Assembly: GCF_918797505.1 (NCBI RefSeq) | Contig: NC_092800.1 | Location: 9,512,631-9,576,630, forward strand | Source of the DNA: Bemisia tabaci | Lineage: Eukaryota > Arthropoda > Insecta > Hemiptera > Aleyrodidae | Direction: 5' to 3' | DNA: 64,000 bases | Shown here: positions 31,836-42,131 of the stretch, in pieces | Position numbering within the stretch: position 1 is the first letter of the stretch | Layout of the letters: the number at the start of each line of letters is the position of its first letter | Program-made: the position numbers and the translations under genes | Notes under the pieces: model-generated | What the model saw: only the letters and a program-made list of their open reading frames with translations | Databases searched by the model: none | What the model was told of the DNA's origin: nothing

Positions 31836-32240
31836 TATACGATCGACATAAATTGATCGAAAAATAAAAATGCGAATCGATTGACAAATAATGAATAAAA
31901 CTGTGTCAATTCGATCGACAAGAATAGATCGAAAAAGAAGGGAATAAAACCAATCGACAACCGTGAGTCGATTGACAAATCCATGAATCGATCGACAAAC
32001 CTGTGAATCGATCGACCAAATTCTCGAGTCTATCGACAAAATTCTTGCGTCGATCGACAAAGTTCTCGAGTCGATCAGCAAATCCGTGAAAAGATCGGCA
32101 AATCCGTGAAAAGATCGAATCGATGCCAATCGGTTCACGTTCTTATTTTTCAATCGATACAAGTCGATCGAATTGACGCCGGTCTTTTAAGAAGTTTTAA
32201 ATCGAATTGGCGTCGTTCGATTCATGTCGATCGAATCCAT
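31836..32240. repeat. Degenerate GATCGACAAA-type satellite
   Basis: About 30 irregular occurrences of TCGATCGAC, GATCGACAAA or TCGATTGACAAA at 20-35 bp spacing. The minus-strand frames (SIDSRIWSIDS type) are products of the repeat. Confidence 0.7.
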
Positions 32241-32504
32241 ACCCTCCGATACTTCCCAACCCAAGTAAAATAATTAACCGGAGAAAACCCTCATTACTCT
32301 CTGCGTCACCGTCCACCACAATTCAGGCACTCAAACGAAGACCGCCATCAGGGTGATATTCCTCCAAAAGGTGATATTCCGACTGACATCAGATTAAAAT
32401 TTTCATAAATCAAAAGTGTGAGAGTGACTCACTTCAACCGCAAATTAGTTCGTTACCACTCCTGCCAGTCCCGCTCATAAACAGGTAAGAACAGGCTCCA
32501 TACT

Positions 32505-32700
32505 GATGTGCTTAGGAAAAACGCCGTATATGAACATTCGAATGTTGCCAAATTTCTCCTGCTTGAAAATGTCTTCTCTTTCGAAAGAAAATCATCCCAC
32601 GATTCCTTGAAATTTTCGGATAGTTCAGATCAAACCGCGAACAAAATCGCCTGAAAAATTGGGGAGAAAAACTTTCGTAAAAATTAACAGAATAATGGAA
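32505..32700. mobile_element. MITE family A, left half only
   Basis: Starts CTGATGTGCTTAGG, has the conserved GAACATTCGAATGTTGCC and core, and then breaks near 32700 before the right arm. Confidence 0.55.
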
Positions 32701-33048
32701 TAGTGCTGGGTGTACAGGTACACTATACTGTTCCGGAAAGCAAGGCCAACAATTTTGACTATTTTTGTTGAAAGTGTAACTTTTCCTGAACTTTTTGAAT
32801 CTAAAAACTGGTTACTTTTTCAATACAACTGCTAATCTTTATGATCTCCTACCAGCGACTAGTACAGTTTAAAACAATACCGATTTGTTTCAACACCATG
32901 TCTTCATTAAATTATGCATTTAACGATAGAAAGCGGGAAGGTCTGGCCAACCTTACGAATTATTAAGGGGGGTCCAGGCTAGCCTTACGAGCGTTTTACC
33001 GGGGGGGGGGGGGGGTGTCTAAAGATCGGAAAAAGAACCTTACGCCAT
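32701..33048. other. No gene; G17 tract
   Basis: Contains a homopolymer G run of about 17 at 32999-33015. Confidence 0.45.
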
Positions 33049-33549
33049 GGAGATGTTGCATGTGTGAGGAATTTACGATTTGACTATTGATTCTTACGTA
33101 AAAGTTCGCAAGAAACACGATGGTGCCACTAATTTTCTCTGAAATCATCTCCCAAGCTCAAAAAAAGCTCTCAAGTTGAGACCAAAATGGAGAGGATATC
33201 CCACGCTATCCTGAGAGTCCACCTCTTCATCAAGACAAACTCTCCATGCAAAGATAGGGAGCAAATACATTAGCAGTGATGCCGTACCTTCAGTTTTAGA
33301 GTCCCCAAATAAAGAGGCAGCCCTGTCAATGTATTTGCTCCCTATCTTTGCATGGAGAGTTTGTCTCGATGTAGAGGTGGACTCTCAGGATAGCGCAGGA
33401 TATCCCCTCCATTTTGGCCTCAACTTGAGAGCTTTTTTGAGCTTGGGAGTTGATTTCAGAGAAAACCAGTGGCACCATCGTGTTTCTCGCGAACTTTTAC
33501 GTAAGAATCAATAGTCAAATCGCAAATTCCTCACACATGCAACATCTCC
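33049..33549. repeat. Long fold-back repeat, ~222-bp arms
   Basis: Left arm 33049-33271 and right arm 33328-33549 are inverted copies (GGAGATGTTGCATGTGTGAG / CTCACACATGCAACATCTCC) with about 95% identity by eye and a loop of 56 bp. Transcribed from either strand it would form a very long hairpin. Confidence 0.85.
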
Positions 33550-33569
33550 ATTGGTGGACGGCTCCATAG

Positions 33570-33620
33570 CCTTGGCAACGCGTAATGGCTCATAGGGCGT
33601 TTTTTCGCAGCGCAGCAGCA
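33570..33620. mobile_element. MITE family A right-end fragment
   Basis: TTGGCAACGCGTAATGGCTC, then GGGCGTTTTTTCGCAGCGCAG. Confidence 0.5.
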
Positions 33621-33794
33621 CGGAAAACGAATTAATTCCAAATGATAATCACTTTTTCCAGCGAGGCGATCGTGTCAATGAGTCCGTTGGAGAATTAGAG
33701 TCCTGGGAAATCGGTCCTAATCCGTGCTCGAAATCGCGAGTCCAGCCTCCGCAGGAGACGGAGAAAAAAATAAAAATAAAGTCCCAGTAAAATA

Positions 33795-34044
33795 CTGCCC
33801 TGCTAAGGAAAAACGCCGTATGAACATTCGAGAGCTGCCAAATTTCCCCGGACAAATCATGTATTCTCGAGGAAACCGATTCATCTTTTTCATTGATATT
33901 TTCAGACATTTTAGATAAAATTGACAACAAAATTGTCCGAAAAATCGGAATAAAATATTTACAAACTTCCCCGGCAATTCGTGATTTACCGAAGGAAATT
34001 TGGCAACGCCTTGAGGCTCATACGGCGTTTTTCCTGAGCACGGT
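33795..34044. mobile_element. MITE family A, nearly full length
   Basis: Begins CTGCCCTGCTAAGG after TA. The right end is trimmed at CCTGAGCACGG. Confidence 0.8.
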
Positions 34045-34489
34045 AAAATAGGCGTCTGGACTCTTCGTGCATTTGAAATGACCTCTGAGGGCGAAATTCA
34101 ATAATTTAACGATTGTATTGGCCCGTTTTACGTGTCGGTGGCATAGGCCGAGTGAGAGTGAGCGGTCTCGCCGAGTCTTCCAATTTGCGAGCTGTCAATG
34201 GATTTATTGCACTCGAAAAGACTCGGGGAGCATGGGAGCATGTAAATAATATTTCTCGAACCCTTAATAATCCTTCCATTTATTCCGCCCGGCCATAAAT
34301 CTCCGGAAAATAATTGGCGTTACCTACCTCTGCTCTCGGGGGTATAAATTAAGAGTTTTTCCTCTCGCCCCTTCTGCGTTGTCAAACCTATAGAAAATTA
34401 CCCTCTTTCCCTTAATTTTGCGTGACAGGAAAAAAATAAGTGAGGAGATAAGTGCGAAAAGACCCGAGAGGGGTCGGGTCGTTTTTGCG

Positions 34490-34767
34490 CACTGGAAAAA
34501 AACACATTGGATCTAGAGTCCAGACTCTTAAAAACATCGACAAGAAAAAATACTCTTGATTCAATCGGATTTAAGCTTAAATTAAGAACCAAGCCTCTTA
34601 ATATGAGCGGATTTTCTTTTGATCAAACAATTCATTTTCTTTTCTTTCTTTTTATCTTTTTCTTTTTTCTTTTTTTCTTAAATCTGATTGAATCAAGAGT
34701 ACTTTTTCTTGTCAATGTTTTCGAGAGCCTGGACTGGAAGAGATCCAATGTGTTTTTCTTTCCAGTG
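34490..34767. mobile_element. MITE family F with an internal CT-rich expansion
   Basis: Ends CACTGGAAAAAAACACATTG and CAATGTGTTTTTCTTTCCAG. A run of TTTCTTTT-type repeats (34637-34680) separates the arms. Confidence 0.8.
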
Positions 34768-34968
34768 CGGAGAACGACTTTTCGGATTATGCAAATCGTC
34801 ATTATTACGTTGACACATTATGGATTTTTTTTAAAAAATATTTTTCCCTTTAAGAAAATCCAACTTTTTTTTGCCTTTATCTTCAAGACCCCCTTTTGCA
34901 TCTCATTTAGGTCAAAAGTGACTCTGTACAAAAACGGCCCTAGTATCAGGCGTTCGAACACAAAATGA

Positions 34969-35215
34969 AGGGCTTGGAGGACAAGGCGCATAAGTGCAGT
35001 TTTTGTTACTTCGAGAGATACGTGTTTGAAGTTTCGAAATTACATGGATCCTAACGGCGGAAAGGAAGTCCAAACTGACTTTTTGATGCTTAAAAATTTG
35101 AATTTGGGAGCAAATTTTCCACAGAATATGCATTACGACTATAGTTTTACTTGAAATCATAAATGCCTCAATTTTTTCAAAAACTGCACTTATGCGCCTT
35201 GTCCTCCAAGCCCCT
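34969..35215. mobile_element. MITE family H
   Basis: Ends GGCTTGGAGGACAAGGCGCA and GCGCCTTGTCCTCCAAGCC, about 245 bp. The second copy is at 41893-42131. Confidence 0.75.
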
Positions 35216-35421
35216 CAAAATGTACTTTTAAAATAAGTATTTCAATCATGCCGACTTAAACTTGCGGACATGACTAACTTTTTTTTACCTCAGCCAATGC
35301 CATACCTGATAATGTAACAAAATGGTGCTGTAATGAAATATTATATCGCAGTTCTGTGAAACCGCGCTTTCAGTACTCGGGCCAGTTTTGTACCTTACTC
35401 CTCAATTGTAAAGTCTCTTGT

Positions 35422-35585
35422 CAGTGGCGTGGCGTGAATTGCGATAAATCGATTGTTATGCTATTGAAACCTATGGTAAAGAATCGATTATTAAGGTGTT
35501 CGCTGCGAACACCCTGTTTATCGATCCTTTTCCATAGGTTTAATGGCATAACAATCGATATATCGCAATTCAAGCTACGCCACTG
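35422..35585. mobile_element. hAT-type MITE, family B
   Basis: CAGTGGCGTGGCG start and CTACGCCACTG end, with CTCTTGT on both sides (at least 7 bp of target duplication). It makes up the 5' half of a 207-codon plus-strand frame (35356-35979), which is therefore not a gene. Confidence 0.85.
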
Positions 35586-35593
35586 CTCTTGTA

Positions 35594-36130
35594 GCAATCC
35601 GCACCGAGAATTTGGGTCTGAGTTGAATCATCCTGGTTTAAAAAAATGTGCGACGACCTCAAAACGATTGTCGCAACCTAGTTTGCTGTTAATTCAACGC
35701 CTTGAGCGTGTCGAGTTAACTGCAGGGGAGGTTGAGCTAAACGCTTTGAGGTCGTTGCAAATGTTTCACAATCGGGATATTAATTCAACATCCCTACTAA
35801 TTTCGGCGCATGATAACGGTAAACAAAACATCATGGCAAAATTTTTTATGCTCGGCCTCACCCTCAACTCCCTCTCCCCCTTTTCATTTCAAAAAAGGGC
35901 TGAGCAGTCCTACAGTGTCTCCGCGAAGTGTATTGAACTACGATGTCTCAGGAAATTTCTTTTTGTATCTTTTATGTAATCTTTGATCAACCCTTATCAA
36001 ACCCCTGAATTCTTATCTCCGTTCCTTCTCTCATTCCATTTGTTCTTTGCCGTACCCCCAATGTCCCGGTCCCTTTCAGTTTATAATTTTTGCAATCTGT
36101 AATCTTTATTCCCGTTTGTGACACTGCGAA
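35594..36130. other. No gene recognised
   Basis: An open plus-strand stretch (35594-35979) is a continuation of the MITE-derived frame and lacks a domain. Confidence 0.4.
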
Positions 36131-36139
36131 GGCCTAAAA

Positions 36140-36425
36140 TACGGGAACCAATCAGAAATCGATTCGCATTGTCTTTACTCTCAGTATAAAGGGACTCTAT
36201 TTACAACGAGCCCAGAAAACTCCGGCGGGAAGCGGTCGCCACGGCAACAGGGTCCACCAGCGCGCTGCAAGTCGTATGAATCACTGCGCAGGCGCAGTCG
36301 CGCAGCCTGTTGCTCCGACAGGAAATTCGAACAATAGGTGGGACCATTTCACACCTTCGGACCCCAGCCCCAGACCGGTCCGCGCGGCGTTGCCATAGCA
36401 ACAAGTCCGAGGACCGAGACAAAAA
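36140..36425. promoter_or_regulatory. Probable promoter: CCAAT, TATA, NRF1-like and two RFX X-boxes
   Basis: A CpG-rich stretch in AT-rich surroundings. CCAATCAG lies at 36148-36155, TATAAA at 36185-36190 just after TCAGT, an NRF1-like TGCGCAGGCGCA at 36285-36296, and two RFX palindromes: GTCGCCACGGCAAC (36235-36248) and GTTGCCATAGCAAC (36389-36402). The second fits the X-box consensus completely; the first has one mismatch. RFX factors drive ciliary genes in animals, which in insects means sensory neurons and sperm. I find no coding exon next to it, so the gene and its direction are unknown. Confidence 0.5.
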
Positions 36426-36750
36426 CCGCGTATCCTCGTCCTAATCCCAATGTGACTTACGCGCTATCTACCGAGTATATTAAGAACTGACCGCCCGCCG
36501 CGTCGGGGATCGTCTCCCAGCACATGTGCAGGAACGCACGTTTTTCTCCATCCTCCAACACACACACATGCACCTCCACCTCCAGCTACCCCTCCCCGCC
36601 TCATCGGGGATTCTTGGCCGCTATGAAATATTTTCATAATTCTTTCTGAGCCCCGACACTCGGCTTAACGAAGGAGCAGACCTACGCGTGAGAAGACCCG
36701 TCTTTTCCCTTTCTTTTTCTTTTTTCTTTTTTTTTTCAGCGCGGGGCCCG
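36426..36750. other. No gene recognised
   Basis: Contains CA-rich ACACACACATG near 36560 and a T-rich run near 36705-36740. Confidence 0.4.
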
Positions 36751-37250
36751 CCAATGGCGTGGCATACTTGGCGATGTATCGATTGATCTGCCGTTTAAAC
36801 CTATGGAAAAGGATCGATAAAAAGGGTGTTCGTAGGGAACCCCTTAATATCGATGTTTTACCATGGGTTCAAACGGGGAAAAATCGATAATCGATCTATC
36901 ACGCTCTTTTCAGTGCGGGCCCGCGCAGTGGTGTGGCGTGCTTGGCGATGTATCGATTGATCTGCCATTTAAACCTATGGAAAAGGATCGATAAACAAGG
37001 GTGTCCGAAGCGAACCCTTAATAATCGATTCTTTACCATGGGTTCAAAAGGGGAAAAATCGAGAATCGATGTATCACGCTCTTTTCAGTGCGGGGCCCGC
37101 GCAGTGGCGTGGCGTGCTTGGCGATGTATCGATTGATCTGCCATTTAAACCTATGGAAAAGGATCGATAAACAAGGGTGTCCGCAGCGAACCCTTAATAA
37201 TCGATTCTTTACCATGGGTTCAAATGGGGAAAAATCGATAATCACGCTCC
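36741..37250. repeat. Three tandem copies of hAT-type MITE family B variant
   Basis: Three head-to-tail units of about 175 bp begin near 36751, 36926 and 37102 (CAGTGGCGTGGCGTGC and variants), separated by CTTTTCAGTGCGGGGCCCGC. Tandem rather than dispersed copies imply local amplification after insertion. Confidence 0.8.
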
Positions 37251-37910
37251 GCCATTGGGCCCGAGGATGGGATCATTAAAGATGCACGGGCCGGTCGTTG
37301 GTCGTCGGCGAAAAAGAGTCCTCGGGACAAATTCGAATCGCAAATGACCCTCCGCAGCTTCGGGTGCCTGCCTCCCGTGTTTGCCTCCCTAATCTAGATC
37401 CCAGAAAGCTCCAGGACGATGTACCGCAGGAATTTATGCAGTTGCGCATGAGGAATATCCCTGGTGGGCACTCGCGCACAGGAAGAACGGCCTACGAACA
37501 TGCCAACGTTGCCAAATTTTGAAAATTGTTGGGTTTACTTGACTTAAAATTTAATTAAAATAAAAATGAAGATCAGTTGGATTGCATTTTGCAAAGGACC
37601 ATTCTGACCTTCATAAAGCACTTTTGCAGGGAACGAATGGCATATGCTGTTCTAAATGAGCGAATAGTGGTCTATGAAATGTGGCCAGTTAACTGACTCA
37701 TTTGGATGCATTTGCAAAAGAACATGCATTGCATGGCAAGGATTCACTGCAAAAATTCGGAAATCATGAAATTTAGATGGTAATTTTTGTCTTAATTTTA
37801 CAGTTTTTAGCGAGTAAAATAGAAACTATTAGTGGATAATCGGGTTTTTCCTCCAAGACAAAAGAAGTTGCACAATCTTAGCAACATTACAATGCTAGTG
37901 GTTCCTTCCT
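37251..37910. other. No gene recognised; repeat scraps
   Basis: 37475-37520 resembles a decayed family A arm (GAACATGCCAACGTTGCC), and 37580-37600 a family E end (GGATTGCATTTTGC). No ORF worth calling. Confidence 0.4.
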
Positions 37911-38053
37911 GCAAAATGCAATCCATTTTACAATTGGAACTATAAATTCTAGCCCGATTTAAAAACGACGTAAGTGCCATTAGTTTCCCTATGCACATAA
38001 GTGCTTTTCCAGAAGAGCCAGAATTTATAGTTCCAAATTGCAAAATACAGTCC
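37911..38053. mobile_element. MITE family E
   Basis: Inverted halves TGCAAAATGCAATCC..AATTGGAACTATAAATTCTAG and AATTTATAGTTCCAAATTGC..GTCC. Confidence 0.7.
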
Positions 38054-38760
38054 ATACTGTACTCTAATACATTGTACTTGATAAATACATTTTAATGCCA
38101 TATTTGAAGAAGAACGCAGTTTGTTGGCGGTCGAAACGTTTGATTTGTTTCTGGTAAGTTTTTTATTATTTCTCATCTCCATGTAGTTTGAAAGATTACT
38201 CTTTTAATTTATTTTTTGGCTTGTAGCTCGACTTGTTCGATCAATTACCATGTACTTGATACATTTATTGCTGTAACACTTTAATCACCTACCAAAGTTT
38301 ATCACGACCCGATGATCTTTCTTCAGCTCTCCCGAAGCTTAAAATAACCTTAGTTTTTTCCGACACCCTCAAAAAATCAAATTTAGAGATTTTTAGAACT
38401 GAAAACCCAGCATTTTTGAAAAATTCAATGTTCCGAACTTTTGCCAGGAACTGGGAAAAACTAAGACCATTGCCTGCTTTAACGGTAAAATACAGTGGAA
38501 ATATCCTCATTGATATCTGAGAAAAATTAAGAAGTTAGGTGGAAAGACGGCCAAATCCGAGAAAATGGCCTTGTGAGAAAGAAGCTGTCGAACAATGTAT
38601 TTTAGTGTTAAATGCATATAGGTCATTGTACAGTTCTCATATAGCACCTCAAATTTTCAGGTTAAGTTCTTGATAGTATTTGCGAAAGAATTCTGTAAAA
38701 ACATTGTCCCAAGGTACACAAGTTTTTCTACTATGATACATTGTTCTCAAAAAATGTAAA
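38054..38760. other. No feature recognised
   Basis: AT-rich sequence with no gene signal. Confidence 0.45.
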
Positions 38761-38990
38761 ATGGCGTTTTTGCGCTGCACGGCAGAATTGTTGACCAGTT
38801 TAATATTTTTAGGAAAACTTTCAGTTTTTACCCCAGAATTTTTTATACGAGTACAATTTTGAATTGCGACTTTATCTAATTTTCCTCAGATCGGGAGAAA
38901 AATATTCATAACTTGGGCCGTAAATAAGTATTTTAACGGAAGCAGTTTGGCAACATTCGAAGGCTTGTCCGGCGTTTTTCCCTAGCACGG
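38761..38990. mobile_element. MITE family A remnant
   Basis: A right-arm-like GGCGTTTTTGCGCTGCACGGCAG at 38764-38786 is followed by a decayed core and a second right arm ending GGCGTTTTTCCCTAGCACGGG. Confidence 0.5.
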
Positions 38991-40429
38991 GAGTACAAGA
39001 CCCCCTCCTTCTTCCCTCTTTCAAGTACTTGGCTTTGCAGGTTTAATATGCAACACCTTTGTGGTAGGAAAATTGAATGCTAGGATTATTTTATAACTCA
39101 GTCGCGGCGTGCATGGTCTTCCGCTGTGCATCTTGACTGCAGGAACCAATAAAAATAAACGATTGATGGAGAATGAGATTAAACTGTTTTGAATTCCCAG
39201 AGGGTTGGTGGAGGCCGATTCTCTCTCTCCCAACACCCTCTGTCTCTCATTCCTTAGATTTGAGTTTCTTGAGAGTGTGTAAGCGTTCCCTAATAGCAGA
39301 GGCTGTTGAGAAAAGTTGTAAAAACTCGTAATAGAGATTTAAATTACGTCAAAACCACTTGAAAATTACGTAAAAAAACTCTTGAAATATTCGTATCGAG
39401 GAAACCCTTGTTGAGGCTGTTTTTCACATAAAATTGAAGACAAATTTTAAGTAAATTTTTTTATGTAAATTTTAAGTAAATATTTACGTATTTTTTTTAT
39501 AAACATCCTGCGGGCAAAAACGAGGGGAAAAAAGTGGTGAACAGAAAAGTATGAAACGAAAAGTTGCAGCCCATAAAAATTGAGGTTGATTTTTACGTAA
39601 ATTTTACGTTTTCTTTTATTTAAAATAACACTATTTTTTATTTAAAAGAATTCCCCCAAAGTGTTTCCTAAAACGAGTTTTTTAAGAGTTTTTTTATTTA
39701 AAATTTACGAACTCTTAAAATTTACAAGTTTTTTTAATTTTTTTGGACAAGTTTTTGTAGAATTTTTTTGAAGAGCCATCGCTACTAGGGTTCCTTTCCA
39801 TGTGCCCCTTGAGGATCCACTAATGATCGCAAATCGGGATACGAAGGGATTTCTGTAAAGTTTTGACGGCTGCCTTCTGCTGTTATTGCATTCAGCTTTG
39901 TCAGGAAAGAGATAAAAGTTGATGGGAGTTTTCTCGAAAGGAACCCTTAGATTGCTTTCATTTTGATACCTGGAAAAACAGACGTTAAAACAGTATGTTG
40001 GAGTTACGAACGTGCGTTAAAAATTCAGCATAAAGCTGGAAAAGCTCACATGAGCACCAGGGTCGAACTGGCTCGCATCTGAGGGCGTAGACCCTCGCCT
40101 GATTAAATGGGCGTAATGTGATATTTCCTGGTAGGGCATCCCCTACGTGGAGAGGGGTTCAGAAAATTTTGGCAAAGCAGCACAAGTTTATGCTATTTTC
40201 AGGTTCAAAGTTTTTTGATCGTACAGAGTAAAAACTGCAAAATTGAACGTATTGAAGCAGACTTCTGAAATTAAAAAAAAAAACTTAAAAAATTAAAGCC
40301 ACTTGACGCATCCGAGCACCATTATTTCCAAAAGAACCGAGCCAGTGTTACGGTTTACACGAGCTTAAGACGTGGGTCAGCGAATCCATCCTAAAAAAGA
40401 ATCAGACAAGAACCTAAAAAAAGAAGAAA
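38991..40429. other. AT-rich, no gene recognised
   Basis: 39300-39790 has many ACGTAAATTTT and TTTACGTA-type repeats of simple composition. 40060-40110 contains a GTTCGACC-like box on the minus strand with no cloverleaf around it. Confidence 0.4.
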
Positions 40430-40900
40430 GAACGAGTATCAACACAGTCGGAGACAGGAAAGACGTATTCGGGCCTCCTTTTTGACTTTTCTCCGCAATC
40501 TCCGCAATGGTGCTTCAAGCACTACGTGAGTAACACAGCGAAGGTAGGAGAGATGTGTTCGGGCCTCTTTTTTAACTTTTCTCCTGAATCTGAGCGACAC
40601 CTCATTGGCAGCATAACAGCAGAGCATTGAGAGCTCACGCTTCGCGTCATCGCGCCTTCAATTTTTCAGATGCAGCACGGACGTCCATCTAGTACGAATA
40701 GTTGTATCTCTGCGCCGTCGTAAAAGCGCATCCTTTCCCTCGCTTTATTTCCATATTGTGTTGTTTGCGTTTGTCATTCGTAATGGTGCTTCAAACTAGT
40801 AGCATAGAGCGGAGCATTGCGAGTTCACGACTCGCGGCATCACGTTTTACGTTTTTCAGATGCAATGTGAACATCCATCTTGCGCGAATAGTTGTATCGC
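40430..40900. repeat. Two overlapping local duplications
   Basis: GTATTCGGGCCTCCTTTTTG and GTGTTCGGGCCTCTTTTTTA are about 90 bp apart. CATTGAGAGCTCACG through GAATAGTTGTATC recurs about 190 bp later (40626-40710 and 40815-40905). Confidence 0.55.
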
Positions 40901-41119
40901 GTTTACATTGTGGATGTCTCTTATTTTTGAATTTCGAGATAAATTAAGGTTGAGTTTGCCTAAGATATGCTAAGGTACGTCCAAATCAATAGTCTTTTGG
41001 AAGAGGAAGAAATATGTTTAAAGGTCTCTCAAGAGGTATATAAAGGGTGCGAATGTCTAAAAATGGAATCGACTTATCGCTTCTAAGGGAGCTACACATA
41101 GCGAATGAAGGAGGGGGAT

Positions 41120-41700
41120 GGTAAAGCGCCTGTAAGGCCAGATAGGCTATTTTATAGCTACTTATTTTGACGGTATGTATCGTACAGATAGCATATTTTA
41201 TAGCTATTTCATAGATATTCCATGCGCATTTATCTTGGTTTAAAATTTCTGTTTGAGAATATGTATTTTATAGCTATTTAATACGTTTTTTTCTTCTTTC
41301 ATGGTTTTGATGGTTTGGTTGGAACCTCTACATGGTTTTAATTGGCTGCATGTAGGTATTGTATACAGTTGCACAATCTTGGCAACGTATCAATGCACTT
41401 ACAACCTTATGGTTTTCAAGGTCTCAATTTTGCTTCTTTTGCAAGAGTAAAATACCTTTTTAAAAGGTATCCATATACCTACTAAATAGCTATTCAGATA
41501 CCTATTTAATAGCTATTGAGAAAGCTATATAAAATAGGGTATTTATAGTTGAAAGAAAGGACACTATATAGGGTATTTAGATAGGATATTTTAAATCTAT
41601 TTTCAGCTATTTTATACCCTATTTTATAGCTATTTGGATACATGTTAAATTGCTATTTCGATAAGTATTAAAAAGAATATTTTGGCTACTAGGGCAGTGA
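41120..41700. repeat. TATAGCTATTT-type AT satellite
   Basis: Irregular repeats of ATTTTATAGCTATTT and variants (TACCTATTTAATAGCTATT) over about 550 bp. Confidence 0.65.
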
Positions 41701-41892
41701 CTTAGCCGCATTCTTCAGTATTAAATACGCAAGTTGACGTTATTAGTTTCTTCCAATTAAAGACGAAAATAACGAAATTTTCTCTTTGTCCTGTAAAATC
41801 GTCAGTTTGCAGATAGGCGGTTTTGTTCCTTGGCCATCGATGTGCAAGTCAGCGCGCCAAAGATTTGAATGATACGGAGGGAAACAATTGAG

Positions 41893-42131
41893 GGGCTCGG
41901 AGGACAAGGCACATAAGTGCAGTTTTTGCTATTTTAAGAAACGTGTGTTGGAAGTCTCGGAATTACATGGATCCTAATGGCGGAAAGAAAGTACAAGCTG
42001 ACTTTTGGATGTTTAAAAATTGGAATGTGGGTGCGAATTTCACGCAGAATATGCATTAAGACTAGTTTCACTTGGAATCGTTATAATATCTCAATTTTTT
42101 AAAAAACTGCACTTGTGCGCCTTGTCCTCGG
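41893..42131. mobile_element. MITE family H
   Basis: Copy of 34969-35215 with ends CTCGGAGGACAAGGCACATA and GTGCGCCTTGTCCTCG. Confidence 0.7.

Noticed and set aside
31772..32162. Ile/Asp/Ser-rich minus-strand frames
   Set aside because: They are translations of the GATCGACAAA satellite.
34507..34968. 153-codon plus-strand frame
   Set aside because: It reads through a family F palindrome and a CT-rich run.
35356..35979. 207-codon plus-strand frame
   Set aside because: Its 5' third is a hAT-type MITE with a visible target duplication, and the remainder has no domain.
40052..40110. tRNA-like element with a GTTCGACC box on the minus strand
   Set aside because: I cannot fold a cloverleaf or find a matching A box or acceptor stem. 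At most it is a decayed SINE.
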